DNA of 9,995 bases from Planctomycetaceae bacterium (GCA_016795125.1 JAEUIG010000513.1:1-9995); one strand, 5' to 3'; counted from the stretch's first letter, positions 1-7,018 are shown. Made by a program: numbers and translations. Notes: a model not told the origin generated them from the letters alone.

Positions 1-1013
1 GAGTCCACAAAGGGAGGATGGCCGGTCAGCAGGGCGTACAGCGTGGCGCCCAGGCTGTAGATGTCGGACCGCTCGTCGACGGAGTCCATGCCGCGCGTCC
101 GCTCCGGCGACATGTACGCAATGTCGCCGATCAGCTGTCCGGGGCGGGTGATCTGCTGGGAGCCGACTCCTTCCAGCGACTTGGCCAGCATCAGGTCGCC
201 GAGCTTGGCGATCTTGTCCTTCGTCACGAGGATGTTCGACGGCATGATGTTCCGGTGCATGATGTGCTGCTCGGCAGCGACCTCCAGCGCACGCGCCACG
301 TGCACGGCCACGCGGAACGCGTATTGCCATTCGAGCATGCCGGCCACGCCGATGCGGCGGATCACCTGGGTCAGGCTCTCGCCGTCGACATACTCCATGG
401 CGATCCAGGCGTAGGGTCCGGTGTGCCCCGCCGCCTGAATCTGCACGATGTTCGCGTGCCGCAGCGGGTACATCGTTTTCATCGCGCGGATGAACCGCTG
501 CACGTGTTCGTCATCCTTGGCCAGTTCGGGCCAGAGCACCTTGAGGGCGACGCGGCTGCCGTCGGCGGTGTTCGACGCCAGAAAGACCGCCCCCGACGTG
601 CCGTGGGCGATTTCCTTCTCGATGGCGTAACGGGACAGCTTCTGCCCGATGAGGCCCGCGAGCGGCGACGCGGCGGCCGCAGCCGGTGCGTTGACCGCCG
701 GCGACTTCGCCGTGCCGTCCGAGACGGCCTCGAACTGCAGGACCGTGTCGCCGAGCTGGATCATGTCGCCGTGCGACAACGTGTTGCGGGTGATGCGCTG
801 ATGGTTGACGGCGGTTCCGCCGGTGCTGCCGCCATCGACGAGAGTCACCACGCCGTTGTGCACCTCGACGGTGGCATGCTTGCGTGACACGCGCGGGTCG
901 GTGAGCGCCAGCGTGGCTTCCTGTCCCCGGCCGATGATCGCCGGCCGACCGTCATCGAGAGAAAACGCACGGCCCTGGTCGGGACCGGAAAGCACGCGAA
1001 GTTGAAGCTGCAT
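1..1013 (-). CDS. FHA-domain protein with kinase fold, predicted pseudokinase (3' end outside window)
   Basis: 337 complete codons are visible and the gene runs off the left edge. Residues 1-95 form an FHA (phosphothreonine-binding) domain with GR at 28-29, SRKH at 43-46 and GSTGGT at 62-67; the usual Asn of the GSTNGT turn is Gly65. An Ala/Pro-rich linker (about 98-120) leads to a Hanks kinase fold from about residue 128. The VALK lysine (K158), SPE (302-304) and SDIYSLG (316-322) are present. Key catalytic positions are changed: HRD is HRN (N255), the catalytic-loop Lys is Met257, the helix-C Glu position is Ala177, DFG is DLM (273-275), and the first glycine of the P-loop is Ala136. I therefore infer a cytoplasmic pseudokinase or adaptor, not an active kinase. 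The ATG at 1013 lies 12 bp after the stop of the upstream kinase gene, so co-transcription and translational coupling are likely. The C-terminal part is unknown. Confidence 0.9.
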   Translation of the reverse strand, partial: MQLQLRVLSGPDQGRAFSLDDGRPAIIGRGQEATLALTDPRVSRKHATVEVHNGVVTLVDGGSTGGTAVNHQRITRNTLSHGDMIQLGDTVLQFEAVSDGTAKSPAVNAPAAAAASPLAGLIGQKLSRYAIEKEIAHGTSGAVFLASNTADGSRVALKVLWPELAKDDEHVQRFIRAMKTMYPLRHANIVQIQAAGHTGPYAWIAMEYVDGESLTQVIRRIGVAGMLEWQYAFRVAVHVARALEVAAEQHIMHRNIMPSNILVTKDKIAKLGDLMLAKSLEGVGSQQITRPGQLIGDIAYMSPERTRGMDSVDERSDIYSLGATLYALLTGHPPFVD

Positions 1014-1025
1014 GGCATGCTCAAT

Positions 1026-4000
1026 TCAAGGCGCGGTGGAGGGGGAGGCAACGTCGCCGGCAGCGCTCCCCGGGCCGAAGGTGCGGTGAAACCGCATCGA
1101 GAGTTGATGGATGGGATCATTCTCCCCCAGTTCCTGCCGTAGTGTATCAAGTTCCTCGGCGTCCAGCGGGTCTGCCGTTCCATCCGTCGCCGTCCGGGTT
1201 CCGGTCCATAGTTCGACGGCCCTGACGATCTCCTGCCGTTCCACGCCTCCCAGGTCGGGAAGCAGCACGCGCCAGACCCGGACTTCTCCCGTGCTCGTCC
1301 CGGTGACCATTTCCGAGTGCTCCGGCCGGAACGCGACGCAGTTGACAAACGCGGCATGCCCTCGGGGTTCTCCCAGCGGCGCGCCGGATACGGCGTCCCA
1401 GACCTGGCAGGATTCATCGCGACTGGCCGTGGCGACGAGGCGGCCGTCGTTGCTGAAGCAGGCATCGAAGATCGGGATCGAATGTCGCGCGAGCTCCCGA
1501 ATCATCCGGCAGTCCTGCGGGTCCCACAGGCGAGCCGCTCCATCGACGCACGAAGTCAGGACGACTTGGTCGTCCGGACTGAAGTGCGCCCGGGTCAGGT
1601 AGCCGGGATGCGGCATCGGCTGCCCGATCAACAAGCCGGTCTGCGTGTCCCACAGCCGGGCGGTCAGATCCCAACTGCCGGTTACCAGACGACTGTCATC
1701 GGAACTCACGTCGATGCTCGTGACCCAGCCGGCATGCCCTTCAAACACTTGCTGCGTGTTGCCCGTGGACAGGTCCCACGTGCGCACCCGATGGTCATGA
1801 GATCCGGTCAGCAGGCGGGTTCCGTCACGACTGAAGGCGACGGCGGAGACGGCGTCGGGATGCAGCAGTTCCACGGCCGGTGCACCGTCCGCCGGAAGAT
1901 CCCAGCAACGGGCGCTGCCGTCCTCGCAACCGGTCGCCAGTCGCCTGCCGTCGGCACTGAAACAGACGCACAGGACTGGGCCGGCGTGCTGCAGCGGCTC
2001 CCCCAGCGGGCCACCGGTCTCCAGGTCCCACAGCCGGGCGGTTCCGTCGGCGCCGGCCGATGCGGCCAGCTTGCCGTCGGGACTGCAGGCGATGCCGTCG
2101 ATCGCGCCGCGGTGCGCTGTGAACTGCAGTCGCGGTGCGCCTCCCCGTGCGTCCCACAGGCGGGCCGTATTGTCCCAGCCGCCGGTCACCAGTCGTTCGC
2201 CATCCGAACTGAACTCAGCATGGACCACGAATCCTTCGTGCCGCAATGGTTCGCCGATGGCGACGCCGGTTTCTCCGTTCCACAGTCGCACCGAGCCGTC
2301 CGAGCAGGTGGTCGCCAGACGGCTTCCGTCCGGGTTGAAGGCCAGCCGCATGACGCCGCCGGCATGCGTCATCGGAACGCCGATGGCCGCGCCGGATGCC
2401 GTGTCGTACAACTGGGCGGCATTGGTTTCTCCGCCAACCGCCAGCCGCGTCCCGTCCGGCGAGAAGCGCACGGCAAACACGCCGACGTCCTGGCGCAGCA
2501 ACTCCGTCAGGAGCGTGCACGTCGCGGCGTCCCACAAGCGCGCCGAGCCGTCCTGGCTGCACGTGGCGATTCGTTGTCCGTCCCGATCGAACTCGGCGGC
2601 CATCACCAGAGCGTCGTGCTGCATCGGGACCCCCAGTTCGGCGCCGGTGATGCCGTCCCAGAGTCGGGCGGAGTCTCCGTAGACGGACGTCAGCAGCTTT
2701 GCGCCGTCGTGACTGAACGACACGCTGACATGGATCGGAGTGCCGATGATTTCGCCGTGTGGCAGTGGATCGCTGATGGGGAGTGCGGTCTGCAGGTCCC
2801 AGAGGCGTGCGGCATTGTCGGCGGCGACTGAGGCGAGTCGGTTGCCGTCAGGACTGAAGCAGACGCCGAGCACTTCCGCGTCATGCAGCAGCGGCTTTCC
2901 GAGTCTTTTGCCGGTGGCGACGCTCCAGAGGTCGACGCGACCTTCGCTTCCCGCCGTCGCCAGCGTTTTTCCATCGGGGCTGAAGTTCGCACCGTGTGCG
3001 CGCCCCCCCAGCCGGATCGCCGGCATCATCAGCGTCCCCGTCAGCGGATTCCACAGCCGCACACTGCCGTCCAGACTGGAAGTCGCAATGGTCGCCCCGT
3101 CGGCGCTGAAGTCGACGCTTTCAATGCGCCCGCCATGCCGGAACGGCGCAGCCAGTTGCTTGCCGCCTTGCAGGCAGCGATCGATGAGGACTCGCTCAAA
3201 GCTCGGCTGCACCGGATGCTTGGCTTTGATCATTGTCCAGGCGCGCTGCAGGTTGACCTGCCCGCTGTTGGTCCGACCTTCGCGGTAGTCGCGGACGCCG
3301 CTGTCGAAGTAGTTGTTTGCCAGCGCTTCCTGCAATCGACCGGCATGACTGCTCGCCAGAATCGCAAAGAAGGTTGATCCTGCCGTACCGCCGATCAGTG
3401 AGATCGCCAGCACTCCCAGCAGAACAGCGACAGACCTGTTGCGCTGTGACCAGCGCCACACGCGGGTCACTGGTCCGATCGGACGGGCCAGGATCGGCTC
3501 GCCGCGCAGCCAGCGCTGCAGTTCGGCGGCGACCGCCGCCGCCGTCGCGTATCTCCGTTCCGGCGGTTTCTCGAGGCACTTGAGAACAATCGTTTCCAGG
3601 TCTGAGGGAATGGAAGGATTGAGTCGGGTCGGTTCCAGAGGGCTGTCGGCGAGGACTTGCAGCAGGGTGTCCATCACCGTCGCTGCCTGAAACGGCGGTC
3701 GTCCCGTCAGCAGGCAGTACAACGTGGCGCCGATCGAATAAACATCGGATCGGGGGCCGATCTCAGCCGACTTGCCGGCGGCCTGTTCCGGCGGCATGTA
3801 GTTGGGCGTGCCGACGACGTTGCCGGTCCCGGTCAGGCCCGCATCCTGCTCGCCGCGTTTGGCGATGCCGAAATCGGTGATCCGCGGCTGCTGATCCCGA
3901 TCCACCAGCACGTTCGCCGGTTTGAGGTCGCGATGGACAATGCCGCGCTGATGCGCGTATTCCACGGCCTCGGCGACGCGACGCATCAGTTCGGCTGCCT

Positions 4001-4424
4001 GCCGGGCTTCGACCGGTCCCGCCGCAGCGAGGTCCGCCAGGCTCCGCCCTTCGACATAGGGCATCGAGAAAAAATGCTGGCCCGCCTGTTCGCCGATCTC
4101 AAAAATCGGCACCAGCCCCGGATGGTCCAGGCCCGCCGCGGCCTGGGCCTCCCGCCGGAATCGCAGCACCGCGGATTCGTCCGCCAGCTGGCTGGGCAGA
4201 ATCATCTTGACCGCGACGATCCGATCGAGACGTACGTCGCGTGCCCGGTAGACCACTCCCATGCCGCCCCGGGCCACTTCCGCCAGCAACTCATAGTCGC
4301 CGACCTGACTCCCGATGGGAGACGCGGCGGCATTCGGCGGCGAAGCAGTCACGCTCGCGCTCGGCGGTCCCGCAATGGACCGCGGCGGCAGCGTCGGTTC
4401 GTCCTGATGATTGCCGGGTGTCAC
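1026..4424 (-). CDS. Membrane Ser/Thr protein kinase with C-terminal WD40 repeats
   Basis: 1132 residues. After a Pro/Ala-rich N-terminus (1-42) comes a complete Hanks kinase domain (about 44-305): glycine loop ARGGMGVVY (51-59), K73, helix-C E92, HRDLKPAN (164-171, D166), DFG (184-186), GTPNYMPPEQ (205-214), SDVYSIG (226-232). A hydrophobic segment at about 331-357 is the single membrane span. A short region with NYFDSGVRDYREG follows, then about 15 WD40 units (about 428-1052, many ending in ARLWD), then a non-repeat tail with an acidic stretch. With the kinase cytoplasmic, the WD40 part should lie outside the membrane and act as a sensing or scaffolding domain; this topology is inferred. 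The start is a GTG chosen because an in-frame TGA lies upstream at 4485-4487 and no ATG precedes the kinase domain; no Shine-Dalgarno is evident. It lies 60 bp after the hydrolase gene and 12 bp before the FHA-pseudokinase gene. Confidence 0.95.
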   Translation of the reverse strand: MTPGNHQDEPTLPPRSIAGPPSASVTASPPNAAASPIGSQVGDYELLAEVARGGMGVVYRARDVRLDRIVAVKMILPSQLADESAVLRFRREAQAAAGLDHPGLVPIFEIGEQAGQHFFSMPYVEGRSLADLAAAGPVEARQAAELMRRVAEAVEYAHQRGIVHRDLKPANVLVDRDQQPRITDFGIAKRGEQDAGLTGTGNVVGTPNYMPPEQAAGKSAEIGPRSDVYSIGATLYCLLTGRPPFQAATVMDTLLQVLADSPLEPTRLNPSIPSDLETIVLKCLEKPPERRYATAAAVAAELQRWLRGEPILARPIGPVTRVWRWSQRNRSVAVLLGVLAISLIGGTAGSTFFAILASSHAGRLQEALANNYFDSGVRDYREGRTNSGQVNLQRAWTMIKAKHPVQPSFERVLIDRCLQGGKQLAAPFRHGGRIESVDFSADGATIATSSLDGSVRLWNPLTGTLMMPAIRLGGRAHGANFSPDGKTLATAGSEGRVDLWSVATGKRLGKPLLHDAEVLGVCFSPDGNRLASVAADNAARLWDLQTALPISDPLPHGEIIGTPIHVSVSFSHDGAKLLTSVYGDSARLWDGITGAELGVPMQHDALVMAAEFDRDGQRIATCSQDGSARLWDAATCTLLTELLRQDVGVFAVRFSPDGTRLAVGGETNAAQLYDTASGAAIGVPMTHAGGVMRLAFNPDGSRLATTCSDGSVRLWNGETGVAIGEPLRHEGFVVHAEFSSDGERLVTGGWDNTARLWDARGGAPRLQFTAHRGAIDGIACSPDGKLAASAGADGTARLWDLETGGPLGEPLQHAGPVLCVCFSADGRRLATGCEDGSARCWDLPADGAPAVELLHPDAVSAVAFSRDGTRLLTGSHDHRVRTWDLSTGNTQQVFEGHAGWVTSIDVSSDDSRLVTGSWDLTARLWDTQTGLLIGQPMPHPGYLTRAHFSPDDQVVLTSCVDGAARLWDPQDCRMIRELARHSIPIFDACFSNDGRLVATASRDESCQVWDAVSGAPLGEPRGHAAFVNCVAFRPEHSEMVTGTSTGEVRVWRVLLPDLGGVERQEIVRAVELWTGTRTATDGTADPLDAEELDTLRQELGENDPIHQLSMRFHRTFGPGSAAGDVASPSTAP
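1269..3143 (-). repeat. WD40 repeat block inside the kinase gene (about 15 units)
   Basis: Residues 428-1052 of the kinase split into about 15 consecutive units of roughly 40-47 residues. Each follows the pattern H-x-V-x-F-S-x-D-G-x-x-L-A-T-x-x-x-D-G-x-A-R-L-W-D, often followed by TG and (L/I)G(E/V/K)P. Unit 4 (about 555-600) has a small insertion and units 6 and 15 are more diverged. Fifteen units exceed a single seven- or eight-bladed propeller, so two propellers in tandem (for example 7+8 blades) are likely. The units vary in sequence, so this is an old repeat domain and not a recent DNA-level tandem expansion. Confidence 0.9.
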
Positions 4425-4448
4425 GGCGCAGGCTGGGGAATTCTCGGC

Positions 4449-4468
4449 CCACCGACGGCCGATGGTGG
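4449..4468. promoter_or_regulatory. 20-bp near-palindrome between hydrolase and kinase genes
   Basis: CCACC at the left end pairs with GGTGG at the right end and CGG/CCG pairs at the centre: eight Watson-Crick pairs, one G-T pair and one A-A mismatch over ten positions. It sits in the 60-bp gap after the hydrolase stop (4485) and 24 bp before the kinase GTG (4424). It could be a protein-binding dyad or an RNA hairpin separating the two cistrons. No T-run follows on the minus strand, so it is not a typical intrinsic terminator. The role is unknown. Confidence 0.3.
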
Positions 4469-4484
4469 ACTTGCGAGAATGGAG

Positions 4485-5288
4485 TCACTCCTCCGCAACG
4501 ACAGGATTCGTCAGCGCGCCGATCTTCTCGATCTCGATCGTGACCGTGTCGCCCGGCTGCAGGAACACCGGCGGCTTGCGCGCTCCGCCGACGCCGTGCG
4601 GCGTGCCGGTCAGGATCACCGCGCCGGGGCTGAGCACCGTGCTCCCGCTGAGGAACTCGATCAGCGTCGGCACGTCGAAGATCATGTCGCCCGTCGTCCA
4701 GTCCTGCATGGTCTGGCCGTTGAGGACGGTCTTGATCGTCAGCGCGTTGGGATTCGGGATTTCATCGCGCGTCACGAGCGCCGGGCCCAGCGGGCAGAAC
4801 GTGGCGAACGTCTTGCCGCGGCACCACTGTCCGCCGCCCCACTTGAGCTGCCAGTCGCGGGCGGAGACGTCGTTCGCGCAGGTGTAGCCTAGGACGTAAT
4901 CGAGCGCATGGGCCTTGGAAACGTTGCGGCATTCCTTCCCGATGACGACGGCCAGCTCGCACTCGTAGTCGACCGCGTCGCTGCGGAGCTTGCGCGGCAG
5001 CACGATGGGCGCGCCAGGATGCTGCACGGCGGACGAAGCCTTCATGAACAGCACCGGCTGCTCGGGGATCGGGTTCTTCCCTTCTTCGGCATGCTTCCGG
5101 TAGTTGAGGCCGATGCAGAAGATGTCGGCCGGATGCACCGGCGCGAGCAGCTGCCTCACGTCGGCGGCCTGCTTGGTGTCGCGCAGACCGGCAAACAAGT
5201 CGCCCTCGAGTCGCGTGGCCGAGCCGTCGACCTGCTGGCTTCCGTAGTGCGTCGTTCCCTGTGAGTCGCGATAGCGGATGATTCTCAT
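4485..5288 (-). CDS. Fumarylacetoacetate hydrolase family protein
   Basis: 267 residues, the usual length for the small FAH-family enzymes (FAHD1-type acylpyruvases, HpcE/HpaG-type isomerase/decarboxylases, ureidoglycolate lyases). These act on 1,3-diketo or 2-keto acids with a bound divalent metal. The core starts with DIFCIGLNYRKHAEE (55-69), whose His-Ala-Glu belongs to the lid. The metal ligands appear as E109 and E111 in DYECELAVVIG and D140 in ANDVSARD. Further family marks are GKTFATFCPLGP (158-169), TTGDMIFDVPTLIEFLS (198-214), and TGTPHGVG (227-234) near the C-terminus. The exact substrate cannot be read from the sequence, and no catabolic partner genes lie alongside. The enzyme is expected to be cytoplasmic. 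The ATG at 5288 gives a typical N-terminus; an 8-bp tandem array lies 8 bp upstream and no clear Shine-Dalgarno is seen. The next gene, the kinase, starts 60 bp downstream on the same strand. Confidence 0.93.
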   Translation of the reverse strand: MRIIRYRDSQGTTHYGSQQVDGSATRLEGDLFAGLRDTKQAADVRQLLAPVHPADIFCIGLNYRKHAEEGKNPIPEQPVLFMKASSAVQHPGAPIVLPRKLRSDAVDYECELAVVIGKECRNVSKAHALDYVLGYTCANDVSARDWQLKWGGGQWCRGKTFATFCPLGPALVTRDEIPNPNALTIKTVLNGQTMQDWTTGDMIFDVPTLIEFLSGSTVLSPGAVILTGTPHGVGGARKPPVFLQPGDTVTIEIEKIGALTNPVVAEE

Positions 5289-5296
5289 TGAGATGC

Positions 5297-5328
5297 GTGC
5301 GAAAGTGTGAAAGTGCGAAGGTGCGTGC
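5297..5328. repeat. Four 8-bp tandem units upstream of the FAH-family gene
   Basis: Plus-strand units are GTGCGAAA, GTGTGAAA, GTGCGAAG and GTGCGTGC, head to tail, each differing from the first at one to three positions. The array ends 8 bp before the hydrolase ATG (5288), so it probably lies in its 5' untranslated region or promoter. The period is 8 bp, unlike the 7-bp arrays elsewhere in the window. Confidence 0.75.
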
Positions 5329-5352
5329 CGGAGGGTGAGTCGTCGCTATCCG

Positions 5353-5368
5353 TCGCTTGCGGTTTCGC
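5353..5368. repeat. Half-copy of the ftsH terminator arm
   Basis: The 16-mer TCGCTTGCGGTTTCGC here is identical to 9170-9185, the right arm and flank of the hairpin after ftsH. The matching left arm is missing, so no 12-bp stem can form here. It lies 28 bp beyond the terC stop codon on the minus strand. It may be a decayed terminator or a solo copy of a dispersed repeat. Confidence 0.5.
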
Positions 5369-5396
5369 GATTCCCCGAAGCCTCATTCCCCGCCGG

Positions 5397-6215
5397 TCAA
5401 TCATCGCTGGCCGGCACGGCCGTTGTCGCCGGTCCGCGGATTTTCATATTGAGCATTTCCACGACCAGTGAAAACGCCATGGCGAAATAAATGTAGCCCT
5501 TGTTGAAATGCGTGCCGATCCCCTCGGCGACCAGGAGTACGCCGATCAGGATCAGGAAGCTGAGCGCCAGGACTTTCAGCGTGGGGTGCCGTTCGATGAA
5601 CCCGCTCACCCTTCCGGCGAACGCGAGCATCACGAGCATGGACAGGATAATCGCCACCACCATCACCCAGATTTTGTCGCGGCTCACCATCCCCACCGCC
5701 GTGATCACCGAGTCCAGCGAAAACACCATGTCGAGAAGAGCGATCTGGAAGATCACCCCGCCAAAACTGGCCGCCTTGGCCGTGCGCTGCTCGACTTGGC
5801 CTTCGATCTTGTGATGGATCTCGATCACGCTCTTGCCGATCAGGAACAGACCGCCCGCGAGCAGGATCAGGTCGCGTACCGAGATTCCGTTAACCGCGAT
5901 TCCATGTTCGATTCCGGCCGATGCTTCGCCATGCGCTCCGGCCTGTGCCGCCGCTTCCAGGACCTTCGGGTTGAACCAGCCGGCGGGAAGAAAATCCGAC
6001 AGGTGGAACAGCGGCGACGTAAGTCCGAGCACCCAGCTGATGCTGAACAGCAGCCCGATCCGGGTCAGCAGCGCCACCGACAGGCCGATCGAACGGGCCC
6101 TGGGCTGTTGAGCGGGCGGAAGGCGGCCGGCGAGAATCGCGATGAACACGATATTGTCGATCCCCAGGACGATTTCCATCGCCGTGAGGGCCACCAGTGC
6201 AAACACGATGTCCAT
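5397..6215 (-). CDS. TerC family integral membrane protein
   Basis: 272 residues with about seven hydrophobic spans (about 3-28, 42-68, 112-133, 152-176, 182-206, 213-232, 238-256). The two TerC signatures are intact: EIVLGIDNIVFI (14-25, D20 and N21) and LLDMVFSLDSVITA (160-173, D162 and D168). Related conserved acids occur at E231 (LLVAEGIG) and E253 (VVEMLNM). TerC-family proteins act in tellurite resistance loci, and several relatives (Alx, YceF, YkoY types) export manganese; transport of a divalent metal is the likely role but not certain. The loop between spans 2 and 3 is unusually long (about 70-111). GGAGG lies 12 bp before the chosen ATG, rather far for a ribosome binding site but one of the few candidates here. 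It is divergent from the nucleotidyltransferase gene and 108 bp ahead of the hydrolase gene. No yybP-ykoY riboswitch was recognised upstream. Confidence 0.93.
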   Translation of the reverse strand: MDIVFALVALTAMEIVLGIDNIVFIAILAGRLPPAQQPRARSIGLSVALLTRIGLLFSISWVLGLTSPLFHLSDFLPAGWFNPKVLEAAAQAGAHGEASAGIEHGIAVNGISVRDLILLAGGLFLIGKSVIEIHHKIEGQVEQRTAKAASFGGVIFQIALLDMVFSLDSVITAVGMVSRDKIWVMVVAIILSMLVMLAFAGRVSGFIERHPTLKVLALSFLILIGVLLVAEGIGTHFNKGYIYFAMAFSLVVEMLNMKIRGPATTAVPASDD

Positions 6216-6340
6216 CCGTCGTTCCCACCTCCGCGCAGCGGCATTGCGGAAGGGATGATAGGGTTTCCACGACGGTCCGCGTAGGGTGAAGGGTGGGTTG
6301 ATGGTTTATGGTTGATCGTTGTTCGACGTTACCGCCACCA
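6216..6340. promoter_or_regulatory. Divergent intergenic region between terC-family gene and nucleotidyltransferase gene
   Basis: This gap must hold both promoters. On the minus strand TATCAT (plus 6255-6260) is a possible -10 for the terC-family gene, but no convincing -35 stands 16-18 bp from it. On the plus side the gap is largely filled by 7-bp periodic sequence (6284-6325). Confidence 0.35.
6284..6325. repeat. 7-bp periodic tandem array, six units
   Basis: Read in 7-bp steps: GGGTGAA, GGGTGGG, TTGATGG, TTTATGG, TTGATCG, TTGTTCG. The central three units are near-identical and the outer ones are diverged. It lies upstream of the nucleotidyltransferase gene. An ATG inside it (6308) opens that gene's longest reading frame but is probably not the true start. 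Confidence 0.6.
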
Positions 6341-7018
6341 ATGTCACAATCGAAAATCGAAAATCGAAAACCCAGAATCGGCCGCGTGTTTGCGGTCGTT
6401 CCCGCGGCCGGACACTCGCGGCGGATGGGCCAGCCCAAGCTCCTGGTGCGAATCGGGGGAGAGTCGATCATCCGCCGCCTGGTCGGTGCATTGCAGGCAG
6501 GCGGCGTTACGTCCGTGTCCGTGCTGGTTCGCGAGGCCGATCTGGACCTGCAGGCCGAGCTTGCCGGGTCGGGCGCACGGGTCGTTCTGACGCCCGACAC
6601 GCCGGACATGCGGGCCAGCGTGGCGACCCTGCTGGGCGTGATTCAACAGGAAGACGCGCCGCAGCCGGAAGACAGCTGGCTCCTGGCGCCGGCCGATCAC
6701 CCTTTTCTGTCGGCCCAGGTCGTTTCTGACCTGCTGGCGGCGCGGCAGCCCGGGGACGCCGGGATTCTCGTCCCCGTCCATGCCGGCCGGCGCGGTCATC
6801 CCACTTGCTTTGCGTGGGGACTGGCGGCGCGGGTCGCTGCCATGCCGGCAGGCCAAGGCATCAACCAGCTCCTGTGCGACGGCTCTGTCCACGTGCGGGA
6901 AGTCCCGACGGGCTTCGCCGACGTCCTGACCGACCTCGACACCCCCGACGATCTGGAACGCCTGCGGCAGCGGCTGGAGTCTTATGGCGAACCGGTTTGC
7001 GACGAACGCGACCGTTAG
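6341..7018 (+). CDS. MobA/MocA-like nucleotidyltransferase (NTP_transf_3 type)
   Basis: 225 residues from the ATG at 6341. The nucleotide-binding motif AAGHSRRMGQPKLL (22-35) is followed by GGESIIRRLVGAL. An Asp in LLAPADHPFL (D119) and DLDTPDDLERL (198-208, D198 and D200) are the expected metal-binding acids. GRRGHP (149-154) is typical of the MocA (molybdenum cofactor cytidylyltransferase) branch. Such enzymes attach CMP or GMP to molybdopterin, while relatives act on sugar phosphates, so the substrate is unproven and no molybdoenzyme gene is nearby. Three starts are possible: ATG 6308 inside one tandem array, ATG 6341, or GTG 6386 directly before the domain (Met-Phe-Ala-Val-Val-Pro-Ala-Ala-Gly). 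With 6308 or 6341 the protein would translate the array at 6349-6369; with 6386 the array would be upstream, as at other genes here. The stop is TAG; ftsH follows 136 bp later. Confidence 0.88.
   Translation: MSQSKIENRKPRIGRVFAVVPAAGHSRRMGQPKLLVRIGGESIIRRLVGALQAGGVTSVSVLVREADLDLQAELAGSGARVVLTPDTPDMRASVATLLGVIQQEDAPQPEDSWLLAPADHPFLSAQVVSDLLAARQPGDAGILVPVHAGRRGHPTCFAWGLAARVAAMPAGQGINQLLCDGSVHVREVPTGFADVLTDLDTPDDLERLRQRLESYGEPVCDERDR
6349..6369. repeat. Three perfect ATCGAAA heptamers
   Basis: Three exact head-to-tail copies of ATCGAAA, then a degenerate continuation (ACCCAGA, ATCGGCC). They end 16 bp before the GTG at 6386 and lie inside the reading frame if translation starts at 6341. This bears directly on the choice of start codon for the nucleotidyltransferase. 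Confidence 0.8.

Noticed and set aside
249..251. HRN as a sequencing error for HRD
   Set aside because: It would need one base change (GTT to GTC on the plus strand), but the independent loss of the catalytic-loop Lys, helix-C Glu and the DFG Phe and Gly makes a single error an insufficient explanation.
18..887. 289-codon plus-strand open frame
   Set aside because: It is antisense to the FHA-pseudokinase gene. The translation is His/Arg/Val-rich without motifs.
1317..2831. 504-codon plus-strand open frame opposite the WD40 region
   Set aside because: It is antisense to the repeated WD40 codons. Its own periodic pattern (RVPQ...) merely mirrors the repeats of the real gene.
3657..4892. 411-codon plus-strand open frame
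   Set aside because: It spans the antisense of both the kinase and the hydrolase genes and shows no recognisable domain. Both opposite-strand genes are strongly supported.
6216..6283. yybP-ykoY manganese riboswitch upstream of the TerC-family gene
   Set aside because: Some TerC relatives are controlled this way, but I could not find the conserved internal loops in this short region.
5508..6284. 258-codon plus-strand open frame
   Set aside because: It is antisense to the TerC-family gene, and its charged, motif-free sequence is typical of the reverse complement of membrane-span codons.
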